From contig JAVHJL010000003.1 in the NCBI GenBank assembly GCA_036971715.1, positions 806,001 to 870,000 of the forward strand: 64,000 bases of DNA. Reading direction: 5' to 3'. This stretch comes from Arthrobotrys musiformis (taxonomy: Eukaryota; Ascomycota; Orbiliomycetes; Orbiliales; Orbiliaceae). The translations under genes and the position numbers were made by a program. This document shows, piece after piece, positions 10,963 through 22,449 of this stretch. The notes below the pieces were generated by a model that was not told the origin of the DNA, made no database searches, and saw only the letters and a program-made list of their open reading frames with translations. Positions within the stretch are counted from its first letter, which is position 1; each line of letters starts with the position of its first letter.

Positions 10963-13003
10963 TTTCTCGAAGATGGGGAGATTCCGAGTGCTCCCGACAG
11001 ACAACCTTTTTCGAGTTTTGGAGATGTGGTTTTTTTTAGCTAAGCAGCTGGGCTGAGGATTTTGAGGGTAATAAGAAGTGCCCCCACAGCCCGGTCGTAA
11101 TGCTCCCAAACAACCAGCCAGACGAAACCACCTCCTCACGAAGTAAACACCTGGGTACGATGTAAAATAAGAATGGATGTATGTACAGGGTAGGAAGTTA
11201 CAGGAACAGAAGAAAGGAAAAGAAGGAAAGAAAACACAGCTAGAAGAAAAAGAGTGTGGAGAAATGTACCACCGGCCGGAAAGGACGCAATCAACGGTCC
11301 ATGCAAATGCTTAAATTGAAGCCCGGCTGTTCGTAGCGGTTCAATCAAATCGATTCGAATTGGCAGCCGCTGACCGTGCCAAGAACCAAACCCGCAGCAT
11401 CCGAAGCTAAGTTGAGCCAAACATGCGACAGCTTGCAGATGGTTTCGACAGGCCAATTTTTCGAGAAGAACGAAGGCCACCGAAGCAAATTTGTTAGTTC
11501 CGACTAGTCCCTTTGTGGAGTCGCTGGAAACGATTAGAGCCTTTAAGCTTTTCTGGGTTTCTTTTGAGGAAGCGGAATTGCCGTCTTGGGCAAAGGAGAT
11601 GTCGGAATTGGTGGCAGTTGCCGTAACCAGCAGGACAGAATTCGCAGCAATAACAACACTCTCGGACTAGTACTATAGTTCCACAGATATAAAGGTCTTG
11701 ACACGAGAACTCTGCGCTCAAAGGGCAGTTCCTACAAGCCGATAAAGTATAAGATCTATAATATAATATATAATGCACTGGATCTGGAGTATTTACGTAT
11801 GTCCACCTGAGAAATAAGTATTTATAACAGCGGCCAGGTTAACGACAGATCGTCCAAAGCGAGAACTTTCGAGATATTGGACTTACGCCTAGGCTAGATC
11901 TATCGATACTGGATAGACAGCTTAGCCCCGAAGCTGTTTACAAGAACTTCATGTGTACACGTGTGTAAACTTATCTTGATAGGTGTGTATATAGGTGTGT
12001 ACTTCAATTGCAAGTATATCTCAATATACTATTTGCCTTATAGGGCGCGGGGCTACCCAATTGCAAATTTCGCTAGAAGAAGTACCTTTATATTTGCTGC
12101 TGTGAAATTTATATTGAAGACGAATAAAATAAAATATGATCGTGTATTAATTTCCCATATACATAATCTTAAGATTTTACGAGCCGTTGGCATGAAGGCA
12201 GTATTAGCTAGAGAATAGTGACAGGTATGGGTTCTATATCTGGGCACGAGACCAGCGCTAGCAAGTATGTCATATGCATGGTCGTATATACCGGGCTGAT
12301 ATATTATGAATGCCCAGTACTAGGCTAGCACAGCAAACCGATCCGCGAGATCTAGATCTAGGACGAGGCCAGATCTAGGAAGCTATCTATAGACGGTCTT
12401 AAGATTGGGGCTAATCCGCAAGTTAACCCAATCTCAAGACCGCCTGGCTACTATATGCATAACTTGTCTCGTAAATCAGAGCTGGTCGGAGTATATATAT
12501 TCCGCGGTAGCCGTTCTCACTTGCTATCATCCATAGCAGAATTTGTAATTGGTTTACGATATATATAACTCATTACGGTCTGAAAGTAGGTGAGTGTTCG
12601 TTTCATAACGACATGGCCCCATTGAACAGAAGTCTCATGCCCATTTCAATTCGAAAAAAACGGAGGATGTTCGTTCATAAATACACCGAAAGTAATTGAA
12701 GAAAAGAGTCAAGGAAAAAAGAGTAAATCCGAATCGCCAGCATCCCACCCTTTTCCGCTCCCAGCTTCCACCATATATCCTTCTATTGTTGTTCCTTTGT
12801 TCAAATACTTTGAGGTCGGAAATATTTATGACGGCGAGTAAGAAAGAAAAAATGAGTCGGAATTATTATATGAGGTTGTTTTGTGCTTTTCGAATTTGAA
12901 AGGTGCCTTCCGAGGAGTAGGAAAGGGAGACGACGGTGGGTATTGGACAAGAGGAAGATGAGGTAAAAAAAGGCAAAAAGAAAGCAGTCGCAACGGAGAT
13001 CGT
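10963..13003. other. gene-poor AT-rich region with repeat relics
   Basis: This is about 2 kb between the YTP1-like start and the RPL39 stop. The part from about 11.8 to 12.6 kb has many short palindromes built on AGATCTAG, CTAGATC and GGGGCTAA strings and stop codons in every frame. That is the look of a decayed transposable element. The flanks hold promoter or UTR sequence. No coding gene can be supported. Confidence 0.5.
12394..12442. repeat. imperfect inverted repeat (16-bp arms)
   Basis: The arms CGGTCTTAAGATTGGG (12394-12409) and CCCAATCTCAAGACCG (12427-12442) pair over 16 bases with a single mismatch around a 17-base loop. They lie within the palindrome-rich stretch. This is compatible with terminal arms of a small element or a transcript hairpin. 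Confidence 0.7.
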
Positions 13004-13565
13004 TTAGATTCCGATGCGGGTCTTTCTCCAGTGTCGGCGTTTGGCGTTATACCTGTTCATATCCCAATATTAGAATCTCGATCCCTCCCTTCTTAGTGAG
13101 GGATAGAATTTCATCCGCACCTGATGGTATTGCCTGTTCTTAATCTGATCCATTGTGGAATGGGTCTGTTCTGCTTCTTGGCCTTGGCCAACTTGACCTT
13201 TGTTCTGAATGATTTTTGGCTCTGTTTACGGTCTCATCAGCATTTCTGACCTCACACATTCATAAAACTCCATTTCGGAGGTCCTGATATCTCGATAGAT
13301 CCTAGCAAGCTCGGGAATCGGCTGTAAAATTGAGACTGGAAACGGTGGTAATAAAGGGCGGAGGTTGCCCCGTCGGCGGTGAATGTTGTCCCGTCTTCTT
13401 CCATGATTTCTACAATCATCATCCCGATCCTCCAATCCACTGCTTCCACCACATCTTGAATGTCGTGTGATTTCCCATCGCCTTCTTTTCCATTTACAGC
13501 AAAATTCCCGAGCAGCTTGGAATCGGTCGAAATATCAGGGCGGGTGCGTCGGTACGTACTGGCAT
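13004..13565 (-). CDS. RPL39: 60S ribosomal protein L39 (eL39)
   Basis: eL39 is a tiny, very basic large-subunit protein lining the peptide exit tunnel. The model has three exons: 13560..13565 (just Met-Pro), 13121..13221 and 13004..13052, spliced in phase to 51 residues, exactly the family length. The product begins MPSQKSFRTKVKLAKAKKQN, continues through PIPQWIRLRTGNTIR and ends AKRRHWRKTRIGI, matching eL39 throughout. Intron 1 (13222..13559, 338 nt) sits right after codon 2, a common place in fungal ribosomal-protein genes; intron 2 is 68 nt. Donors are GTACGT and GTGCGG; acceptors are CAG. The gene is easily missed because its longest exon is 101 nt. Confidence 0.97.
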
Positions 13566-15914
13566 TGTGAATGATGTCTTTGTCGGATGATTCGAGATAG
13601 GGTCTTCGAATAGAGGTGATGATTGATGGGTGCTATGGGAGGGAAGATTTCGGTGTAGTGGCAGGCTTAGCGAGAGCAACACAGACAAACAGCAGATAGG
13701 TTTCGAGCCCTCATTCCGGATCCGGCAACTCCCTTGGAGGACAAACACCTCGAAGTCAACGGCAACACATTCTGCCACGATTATCACGTGCAGAAACGCT
13801 CACACGGTCTTGGCCACCTGGCCACCAACACGAGACCGCTGAATTGCACCTGCAGCTTGAACAGGAGAATTCAGCGAGGGGTCCTGAGGAGAAGGCCAAC
13901 CGGAAAAACGGCATCTTTGGTGCTGAGATTGAAAATAGAACATCTCGTATTGGTCTGCAGTCTTGGGAGTGTGTAATATTAGATTGCCACTATTGACTCC
14001 GGGAAGATATGTCCGTATCTCCTGCATGAACACTCGGCTTTTAGTCTCGATCGATGTTGATACGCGTATACAGAGTGACGTCCAAGCTCGAGCCCGCCAG
14101 CCAAGGACGGCTGAAAATAGGCGACTCTGCCTGAAAACCTTAAGAATTCCGACGATGAAAACCTTTTCGTTGTGTGATATCACAGTACGTCTAGATCTTT
14201 GGCTTACGGGAACACATGGTCAAGGCTACACCGTGTCGACTTTAGAACTGGCTTACTGTGTACTAAAGTTTGAAGCCTGGCTTATGTGTATGTGCATCGA
14301 TTAAATGAATCATGATGAAGCAAAAGAAGAAAAAAAAATGTAAAACATAATAACGGCGTCCGCGGGGTCGAAATAACATTATTCTTTCCTCATTTTGAAA
14401 GGGGATCCTTTTAATGCATAACGTTAACATTCTGCATTCTCTTTGATTTCCGAATTCGCATGGTCTGATTGGAGCAGAAATCGAAAGAGTCATCACCATC
14501 GCACCCCACGGATGGCCGAGACTTCCCCCTCCAACTTTTCAAAAAGCTTGTCTTGATCTCAGATCGGGGGTGGCCAGGTCCAAGTCGGTGTCAGGTCGGC
14601 CATCCACGATAACCACTGCATAATGTAATTGCAGATAAAAGCATCTGGATATTGGACTGTTTAAATGATAAAGATAGTCTCGGGTAGCCTTAATTCCAGG
14701 CGGTGAATTTGAATGGCATCGGGGTTGTTGGCAGCTGTTCGGGGCCTAACATTGACCTCAAAATCCCCTTTTAGGTCGTATTCCTGGGCGTTACTGAGGC
14801 CGGTATGGAAATTCAGCCGAACTCCGACATCTTGTTTGGGGTGAACCCCTTTGTTATCTCACTAGCCGCTTTTTGACTAGATCCCAAGGCACGTTGCGAC
14901 GGAAAGAGGTCCATTCAGGTGGTTTAGGTTGACCGGATCTCTGAGAAGCCGATGGGATGACATGGGTCCTCATTTTGGTCGGTGAAGTTGAGGTTAGGTT
15001 AAGTGTCCGGGGTATAATCCACACCTGGGTTCGACGATGTTTTTTGACGTGCGCCGTGATGGGAGCGGCTCTTTAAAACCTCTTTCTCTCCCGCTGCGCT
15101 GCTTAATCATCCCCGTCCACGGTAGACGCAACAGTAAGCCATATTGACTCCCCGTTTCTAATTTCTGGATCCAGATAGTAGACGCATCCCTGCCAGAAGT
15201 CGTCCCCATCTTGCTTCTGTCCTACTGGCCAGGACGGATATCGGTGTCTCCCTACTTTGTGCCACTTATAATTAACTACTTTCCTGGGACAAAAAGTACG
15301 AAAGGAATCACAGAAAAAGAAAAGGGTCGTCATTGGCCTTCGTCACCCTCCTTTATATTATACCTACCTTCAATTCGATCCGGCTATTCGTAATTCCAGA
15401 ATACCAAATATAAAGGCAACCACTATATCCTCGTGGCTTTCCCTCTTATTCTCTCCTTCTCTTTTTCCTTCATCGTCATCGCCTTCATCATCGTCGTCGT
15501 GCCATAGACTAGGCTGCTTCGTACTTGTGCCGTGCATGGTGGGGACCTGGTAGTGTAACAAAATTTTATAAGTCCTCGTTTGTTACCAACGCTCAGCCTT
15601 GAAACAAAACGATTCCATTCAATTCGAAAGAACCTCCCCGTCGCCACTTTCTCCCCTCGCTGAATATGACCTTATAGAAAACACCAAAACTATCGTGAGT
15701 ACCCACCTGCTTGTGTATTTTCGTACCTGTCTTGCGTCGGCATTCTTGTTCCTGTTTCATTCTTGTTGAATTCCCAATCCGTCGTCGCATTACACTTTGG
15801 CTTGCGCTTGTGTTGAAGCAAAGACACTAACGATTTACCACAACTTCAACAGATTTCCCGTGTTGATATCGCCACCCGACTCCTCAGCCTCGATATCAAC
15901 TTCACGAGGAAGCC
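13566..15914. promoter_or_regulatory. divergent intergenic region, RPL39 / ABCB transporter
   Basis: This is about 2.3 kb between two outward-facing start codons. The last few hundred bases before 15915 are pyrimidine-rich and contain a probable 5' UTR intron. The rest has only short, unconvincing frames. Confidence 0.5.
15695..15852 (+). other. probable 5' UTR intron of the ABCB gene
   Basis: A GTGAGTACC donor at 15695, a CACTAACG branch-site string at 15825-15832 and an acceptor ending at 15852 (TTCAACAG) form a complete fungal intron signature of 158 nt, ending 62 nt before the start codon. It lies wholly upstream of the ATG, so it would not alter the protein. Confidence 0.6.
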
Positions 15915-18900
15915 ATGTCTTCCTCAAACGAAAAGCCCAAAACCGCGGGCAGCGAACACTCCTCTAACACTCCTACCGTCTCTGGTGATAATGTCGAAAA
16001 GGCAGCTGCTCCAGCTAATAAGTCCGACGAACACCCAAAGCTCGACAAGCTCGACTCTAAATATGTCGTGAAGAGCGAGGAAGAGGTCGACCCATTGTCC
16101 CACCTTCCTCCTCATGAAGCCGAAATTATAAGAAGACAAACTGCTATTCCGGAACCCAACATCAACTACTTCTCTCTTTATCGATATGCCTCCAGATCAG
16201 ATCTTACCCTTCTGTTCATCTGCCATTTTGCGTCTATCGCAGCTGGTGCCGTTTTGCCCTTGATGACAGTCGTCTTTGGTAACCTGGCTGGTGAATTTGC
16301 CGACTTCTTCATGTCAAATCCTGTGACAGACCCAGGCGCCCCAGGAAGACTCATGGATACTGTCGAAAGGCTGACTCTCTACTTCGTGTACATGGGTATT
16401 GGTGAATTCGTCTTGGTCTACACTGCCACCGTGATTTCCATTCACGTCGGCGAGAAGATTTCTGGTCGTATCCGTGAACAGTTTCTTGCGGCTATCCTCC
16501 GTCAGAACATTGGGTTTTTTGACAAACTTGGTGCCGGAGAAGTCACCACTCGAATTACCGCTGACGTTGCTCTCATTAACGCTGGTATTTCAGAGAAGGT
16601 GTCGTTGACCCTCTACTCTCTTTCGACTTTCGTCTCGGCCTTCGTTATCGCTTTCGTTAGAAGCTGGAAACTCACACTCATTCTTTTCTCCGCTGTCGTG
16701 GCTATCAACTTGGTCCTCGGTGTTGCTGGCAAGTTCATGGTAAAATACAACAAGAAGGCCATTGACTCCTACGCCAAAGGTGGCACTGTTGCCGAAGAAG
16801 TCCTTTCCTCGATCCGAAATGCTGTCGCATTTGGCACCCAAGGAAAGCTCGCAGAGCAATATGAGGAATACCTTGACATTGCAGAACACTGGGGCAAGCG
16901 TCACAAGAGTATTCTCGCTTTTATGCTGGGAGCCCTGATGACAATTATCTACCTCAACTATGGTCTTGCTTTCTGGCAAGGTTCGAGATTTTACATCAGA
17001 GGCGATGCTGGACTCAACGATGTCGTCAACGTCTTGATGGCTATCATCATTGGTGCCTTCAGTTTGGGTGGTGTGGCTCCGCACGCCCAGGCCATGACTA
17101 CTGCCGTTGCAGCTGCTTCCAAAATTTACGGAACTATCGACCGTGTGTCCCCCTTGGATCCAAGCTCTGACGACGGTGGTAAGCTCGAAGAGCTTAAGGG
17201 TGACATTGAACTTATCGGTGTCAAACACATCTACCCATCCCGTCCTGAAGTCGTTGTCATTGAGGATATGAATCTTAAGGTCCCAGCTGGAAAGACCACT
17301 GCACTCGTTGGTGCGTCTGGTAGCGGTAAGAGTACTATTGTTGGTCTCGTTGAGCGTTTCTACGACCCTGTTGGAGGACAAGTTCTCCTCGACGGCCACG
17401 ATATCAAGACTCTTAACCTTCGTTGGTTGAGAGAAAACGTCTCGCTCGTGCAACAGGAACCGGTCCTCTTCAATGCCTCTATCTACGCCAACGTCGCCTT
17501 TGGTCTCATTGGTACTCAGTACGAAAATGCCGCCGAAGAAAAGAAGCGCGAGCTTATCGAACAGGCCTGTGAAATGTCCAACGCGGCTCAGTTTATCAAC
17601 TCTCTTCCCGACGCCTACGAGACCAATGTCGGCGAGCGTGGTTTCTCTCTCTCCGGTGGTCAGAAGCAACGTATCGCCATTGCCCGTGCTATTGTCAGTG
17701 ATCCCAAGATTCTGCTTTTGGATGAAGCTACCAGTGCTTTGGATACACGAAGTGAAGGTATCGTCCAAGCTGCTCTTGACAAAGCTGCTCAGAACCGTAC
17801 ATCTATTATCATCGCCCATCGTCTTTCCACTATCAAGAATGCAGACAACATTGTCGTCATGTCTCAAGGTCGCATTGTCGAACAAGGCAAGCACGATGAT
17901 TTGTTGGAAGCCAAAGGACCATACTACATGCTCGTCGAAGCCCAGAAGTTCCAGGAAACCAAAGAGCGACCGGATGAAGACGATGAAGATGAGAAACTCG
18001 CAGAGGCTGCCGAAGAACTCAAACTCCAGCGCACCCGTACCAAGGCTTCCATGGCAGAAGTTGATCCTGATGATGTCGAAATGGCCACCCGTTTGAACCG
18101 CGCTGATACCTCTAGGTCAGTTGCCAGCGCCGCCCTCGCCGCCAAGCCAGCCGAAGTTTCCGTTCAATACAGTCTTTGGACCTTGATCAAGCTTATTGGA
18201 TCTTACAACAAAACCGAGAAGCTCCTCATGGTTGTCGGTGTCTTCCTTTGTATCATCGCAGGTGGTGGTTACCCAGTTCAGTCTGTCCTCTTCGCCAAAT
18301 CAATCGGAGCTCTCTCGCTTGATCCTAAAACCCAACGAGACAAGATCGAAGAGGAAATCACCTTCTGGTCTCTCATGTACATCATGCTTGCTGGTACCCA
18401 GCTCATCTCTTACACCGGCCAGGGTGTCGCCTTCGCTTACTGTTCCGAGAAACTCGTCAAGCGTGTTCGTACTCAGGCTTTCAGGACCCTCTTGCGCCAG
18501 GACATCTCTTACTTTGACGACGAGCGTCATACATCTGGTGCCCTTACTACTCTTCTTGCAACCGAGACAACTTTCCTCGCAGGTCTTTCTGGTGCCACAC
18601 TCGGTACTATCAGTATCGTCTTGACCACTTTGATTGCCTCGTTTGTTCTCTCGCTCGCTATCGCCTGGAAGCTCGCCCTCGTCGTCATTTCTACGGTCCC
18701 TATCCTCCTCGCCTGCGGTTTCTTCCGCTTCTGGATCCTTGCCCGTTTCGAGTCCACCGCCAAAGCTGCATACGAGAAGAGCGCCAGCTACGCTTGCGAA
18801 GCTACCTCCAGCATCCGTACTGTTGCAACCTTGACCCGTGAAAAGGATGTCCTCTCGAACTATCATAGCCAACTCCTCGCTCAAGAGAAGCGATCCTTCA

Positions 18901-20008
18901 AGAACACCCTCAAGTCTTCTTCCCTTTATGCCATGTCCCAATCCTTCGTCTTCCTCTGCGTCGCATTGGGATTCTGGTGGGGTGGTACTTTGATTTCCAG
19001 ATATGAGGTCACTATCTTCCAGTTCTTCGTCTGCTTCACCGCCGTCATCTTTGGTGCTCAGTCCGCCGGTACAATCTTCTCTTTCTCCCCGGATATGGGC
19101 AAAGCCAAGCACGCAGCTCAGACTCTCAAGGAGCTATTCGACCGCAAGCCCGAAATCGACAGCTGGTCCGAGGAAGGACAGAAACTTGATCACGTCGAAG
19201 GAACAATTGAATTCACTGACGTTCACTTCCGTTACCCAACTCGTCCAACCCAGCCCGTCCTTCGTGGTCTCTCTTTGACTGTAAAGCCAGGCCAATACGT
19301 CGCTCTCGTCGGCCCCAGTGGTTGCGGAAAGTCTACTACAATCAGCTTGATCGAACGTTTCTACAACCCCCTCACCGGCTCAATCACTCTCGATGACCAG
19401 GAAATCTCGGACCTCAACATCAAGGACCTTCGTTCCCACATGGCATTGGTCTCACAGGAGCCAACATTGTACCAAGGAACCATCAGACACAACATCGTTC
19501 TCGGTGCCCTCCGAGATGACATCACGGATGAAGAAGTTTTCCAGGCCTGCAAAGATGCCAATATCTATGACTTCATCATGTCGTTGCCCGAGGGTTTCCA
19601 AACTGTTTGCGGTTCCAGAGGTGTTCTGTTGTCCGGTGGTCAGAAGCAGAGAATTGCAATTGCAAGGGCTTTGATCCGAAACCCCAAGATTCTGTATGTT
19701 TCCCCTTTCATTTTATATTGATTCCTTGTGAACAAAATTACTGACAATACTATAGTCTCCTTGACGAAGCCACTTCCGCTTTGGACAGTGAGTCCGAAAA
19801 GGTCGTCCAAGCCGCTCTCGACAACGCCCGCGCAGGAAGAACCACCATTTGCGTCGCCCACAGACTCAGCACCATCCAGAACGCCGACGTCATCTATGTC
19901 TTCGACCAAGGCAAGATCGTGGAATCCGGAACGCATCAAGATCTCATGGCTCTCAAGCAACGCTACGCGGAGTTGGTCAAACTGCAAGGACTCGGAAAGA
20001 CGAACTAA
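15915..20008 (+). CDS. ABC transporter, ABCB (MDR/Pmd1-type) full exporter
   Basis: This is an ATP-driven plasma-membrane or internal-membrane exporter of the P-glycoprotein type, probably for hydrophobic compounds. Two exons, 15915..19693 and 19756..20008, give 1343 residues, the normal length. The layout is TMD1-NBD1-TMD2-NBD2. NBD1: Walker A GASGSGKST near residue 466, signature LSGGQKQR near 578, Walker B ILLLDEATSALD near 598, switch His in IIAHRLST. NBD2: Walker A GPSGCGKST near 1133, LSGGQKQR, then ILLLDEAT formed across the splice, and CVAHRLST. All catalytic residues are intact in both sites. The charged linker (about 690-740) is typical. Residues 1-80 are hydrophilic. The intron splits the last Walker B codons. 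Substrate cannot be told from sequence. Confidence 0.96.
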
Positions 20009-20717
20009 ACCAACCACCACAAAGAACGAATCACAACCAAGACCGCGATTTTCTTTTTATTGCTTCTTAATGTTATTAAAAAAAGTCTTATACGCGCACT
20101 GAGGTTTGGCATTGTTATGGTTTTAGCGTTTTTGTCGTTTGTGTTTGGTCAGTTTACCACTTGAGTAAGGGAGACCGCGATATGATACCTCTTCCTTTCT
20201 CTTTCCCCCCCCCCCCCCACTTCGGGATTCAACCTTTTACCGATCGAACCGCCATACTCGATTGGTACGATCCACCGCATAACTTTTTATGTTAATATTC
20301 AAAGCTGTCGACCCCATCAGCTTTCCGACTGTCTGTTTATTGGCCAGCGGGTTACATTTCTTCTCTTTTTATTCTTCTCCCCCCTACTTTTACGCTACTC
20401 TACGCTTTTGTAATGAAATACCAATCAATGTTTCTTTTTACTTTTTTCTTTCATTATATTATCGTTATTATGTTAAAGGAGGAAAGCTCCCGCGATGAAA
20501 GGGTGGTTTTAAGGATATTCTTTAGGGGAGGCTACTCGATCACTTCTTTCTTGTAAATATACCCCTCCAACTCTTCATTATCAGAGTTTTATAGAGATCG
20601 TATCACGGTCAATTAGATTCATCAATGCTAGTTTCTATTCTATTATACATTTTCACCCGCTCAAAGTGCCCATAAAACAACCATATAACTCCAATGACAT
20701 CAATATAATACAAAATT
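20009..20717. other. convergent 3' intergenic region with poly-C run
   Basis: This is a tail-to-tail spacer between the ABCB gene and BMT5. It includes a run of C just before 20220 and several T-rich tracts. No gene is recognisable. Confidence 0.55.
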
Positions 20718-21623
20718 CTAGTCGTCATCATCATCATCGTCGCTATCCTTGCCTTTCCCCTTCTTCCCGCCACCAGTAGTACCCTTCCCCCTCTCACCCG
20801 CCTTCTTATTAGACTTCACATCCCTCCTCCTCCTCCTCCCATCATCTTTAACCGCAAAAACAAAACTCCTAGCCCCCCTCTCCTCCCCCTTCCAATCCCC
20901 CTCCCGCTCTCTAAACCCAATAGTCCTAACATGCCTATACCCAGCATAAACCGCAGCATCGAACTTAAAACTCCTAACACACTCCAACCCCACACTCTTC
21001 GCCAACTCCCTCAAATTCCAATCATCGTACGGTTTCCCCGTAAACAGCGTCACCACAATATTCCCGCCCTTATCATCGATCCCACCATCCTGCGATAACA
21101 GCGGAATACAAGATTTAAAGAACGATAGGATTAATTCCTGATTCGATCTGATCTGCCGGTCGAGATGGGTGGATAGTCCGCCGACATGCGGGAAGTTGAA
21201 GATTATGCAGTTGTACGTATTCGATGATACGGACTTCGGCAGTCGTTTGGTTATATCGAGTGAGAAGACTAGTTTGTGCTCCTGTTGCTTCAGTCGGGAT
21301 ATCGTTTCCTCGGCGTGGGGGTATTTTTCGACGGTGAGGGCTTCGGTGTCGTTCGTGGTGGTGGTTATTACCGTCGATGGGGAGATATGTGGGGGTGAGG
21401 AGGCGATGAGTGAGTTCGTGAACGAGAAGTCACCTTCACCGATCAGGAGGAGGGAGGAGGTCGGGGTGAAGGGGATTATGGGCCGCGGGGAGTATGTGGA
21501 TTTATCCCCCCCGGCGGGTTTGTGTTTGGATGACGACGATGCGGGTTTTGTGATTTTGGAGGGGTGGTGGGGTTTGAGCGGGTGGGAAGGCCGTTTGCCT
21601 TGCGTGTGTCTTTTGTGCTTCAT
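20718..21623 (-). CDS. BMT5: 25S rRNA (uridine-N3)-methyltransferase, BMT5-like (DUF2431)
   Basis: In yeast the family member Bmt5 makes m3U in 25S rRNA using S-adenosylmethionine in the nucleolus. This is an intronless frame of 301 residues. A basic N-terminus (MKHKRHTQGKRPSHP) is followed by the Rossmann motif LLLIGEGDFSFT near residue 59, which is the hallmark of the DUF2431 family, then an Asn-Asp-Thr-Glu loop, the NFPHVGG motif near 143, and IVVTLFTGKPYDDWNL. The tail is basic (RRRRRDVKSNKKAGERGKG) and ends in an eight-residue Asp run, as in nucleolar proteins. The start codon is 239 nt from the SWI5 start on the other strand, so the two genes probably share a promoter region. Confidence 0.9.
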   Translation of the reverse strand: MKHKRHTQGKRPSHPLKPHHPSKITKPASSSSKHKPAGGDKSTYSPRPIIPFTPTSSLLLIGEGDFSFTNSLIASSPPHISPSTVITTTTNDTEALTVEKYPHAEETISRLKQQEHKLVFSLDITKRLPKSVSSNTYNCIIFNFPHVGGLSTHLDRQIRSNQELILSFFKSCIPLLSQDGGIDDKGGNIVVTLFTGKPYDDWNLRELAKSVGLECVRSFKFDAAVYAGYRHVRTIGFREREGDWKGEERGARSFVFAVKDDGRRRRRDVKSNKKAGERGKGTTGGGKKGKGKDSDDDDDDD

Positions 21624-21862
21624 CGATTCGAGTCGTCGCCGAGGATTCGGCGGCCGGTTGTCTGTCGCAACTTTTTCGAGGTTTTTTGGAGTCGCGAATT
21701 CAAAGTTGGCGGAATTGAGACCGAGGATGTCCGGATTATGTAATCAGCCATCGGCTGCAAAACGACAACAGTTCCAACACAAAACTCACCGTCCGCGGCC
21801 AACTACATCAATCGATACAACCTCATCACCATCTTATATTATATACATGCAGATACACCACA
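21624..21862. promoter_or_regulatory. short bidirectional promoter region, BMT5 / SWI5
   Basis: Only 239 nt separate the two divergent start codons, so both core promoters must sit here. A TATATTATATACATG string lies just upstream of the SWI5 start. Confidence 0.6.
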
Positions 21863-22449
21863 ATGGCATCCCATAACCCCCCCATCCCGCCGGCAGAGGA
21901 CTCAAATCTATCCCCCAGGGAGATAAAATACAGAGTAAGTCTTCACCACCATCCTCTACAGCCCAAAAAAGGGGGAAGAGAACGTCACAGTTAACGTGAA
22001 TCAATGAACAACCACACAGGACTCCCTAACCTCCCAAATCACCTCCCTGGAATCCACCCTCGCAAATCTATCCTCCCAGATCTCTTCCACCGCCCAAAAG
22101 CTCGAGTATGCTCCCCTATCACCTTCTTTTCTTTTTTTTTCTTTTTTTTTTTTTTTTTTTTTAACATTCAAACAAGAGAAGAACCATAGATCTAACACGG
22201 AATATAAAAAAACAACTAGAAACCCCCCAAAGTCCACCATCCAACAGCACATCAAACTCCTCCACGACTTCAACGAAATCAGAGATGTAGGACTCCACCT
22301 AATCGGAATGATCGCTGACGAAAGAGGCGTGGGATTGAAAGAGGTTCTCGGCGGTATTCCCCCCCCTTCCATATTTTCACTAATCAGACGTGGAAGAAGA
22401 GTGACTCACACTCATATAACTAGAATTCGGCGTAACGGAAAAGGATTAA
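21863..22449 (+). CDS. SWI5: Swi5 DNA-repair protein (Sfr1 partner)
   Basis: Swi5 with Sfr1 stimulates Rad51/Dmc1 strand exchange in recombinational repair. The gene has four exons that splice in phase: 21863..21934, 22020..22105, 22220..22353, 22424..22449, for 105 residues. Exon 2 encodes a heptad-like coiled coil (DSLTSQITSLESTLANLSSQ). Exon 3 carries the conserved core IQQHIKLLHDFNEIRDVG, then IGMIADERGV. The eight-codon last exon restores the family ending EFGVTEKD. Length and C-terminus both match Swi5. Intron 2 contains a 21-T run. The exons are short, so the gene does not stand out as an open frame. Confidence 0.93.

Noticed and set aside
13222..13559. Box C/D snoRNA in RPL39 intron 1
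   Set aside because: A C-box-like ATGATGA and a CTGA string exist, but they are about 190 nt apart and lack a terminal stem, so it does not meet the usual pattern.
16590..17894. 434-codon open frame on the minus strand inside the ABCB gene
   Set aside because: It is the antisense shadow of a highly conserved transporter, with low-complexity translation and no family match.
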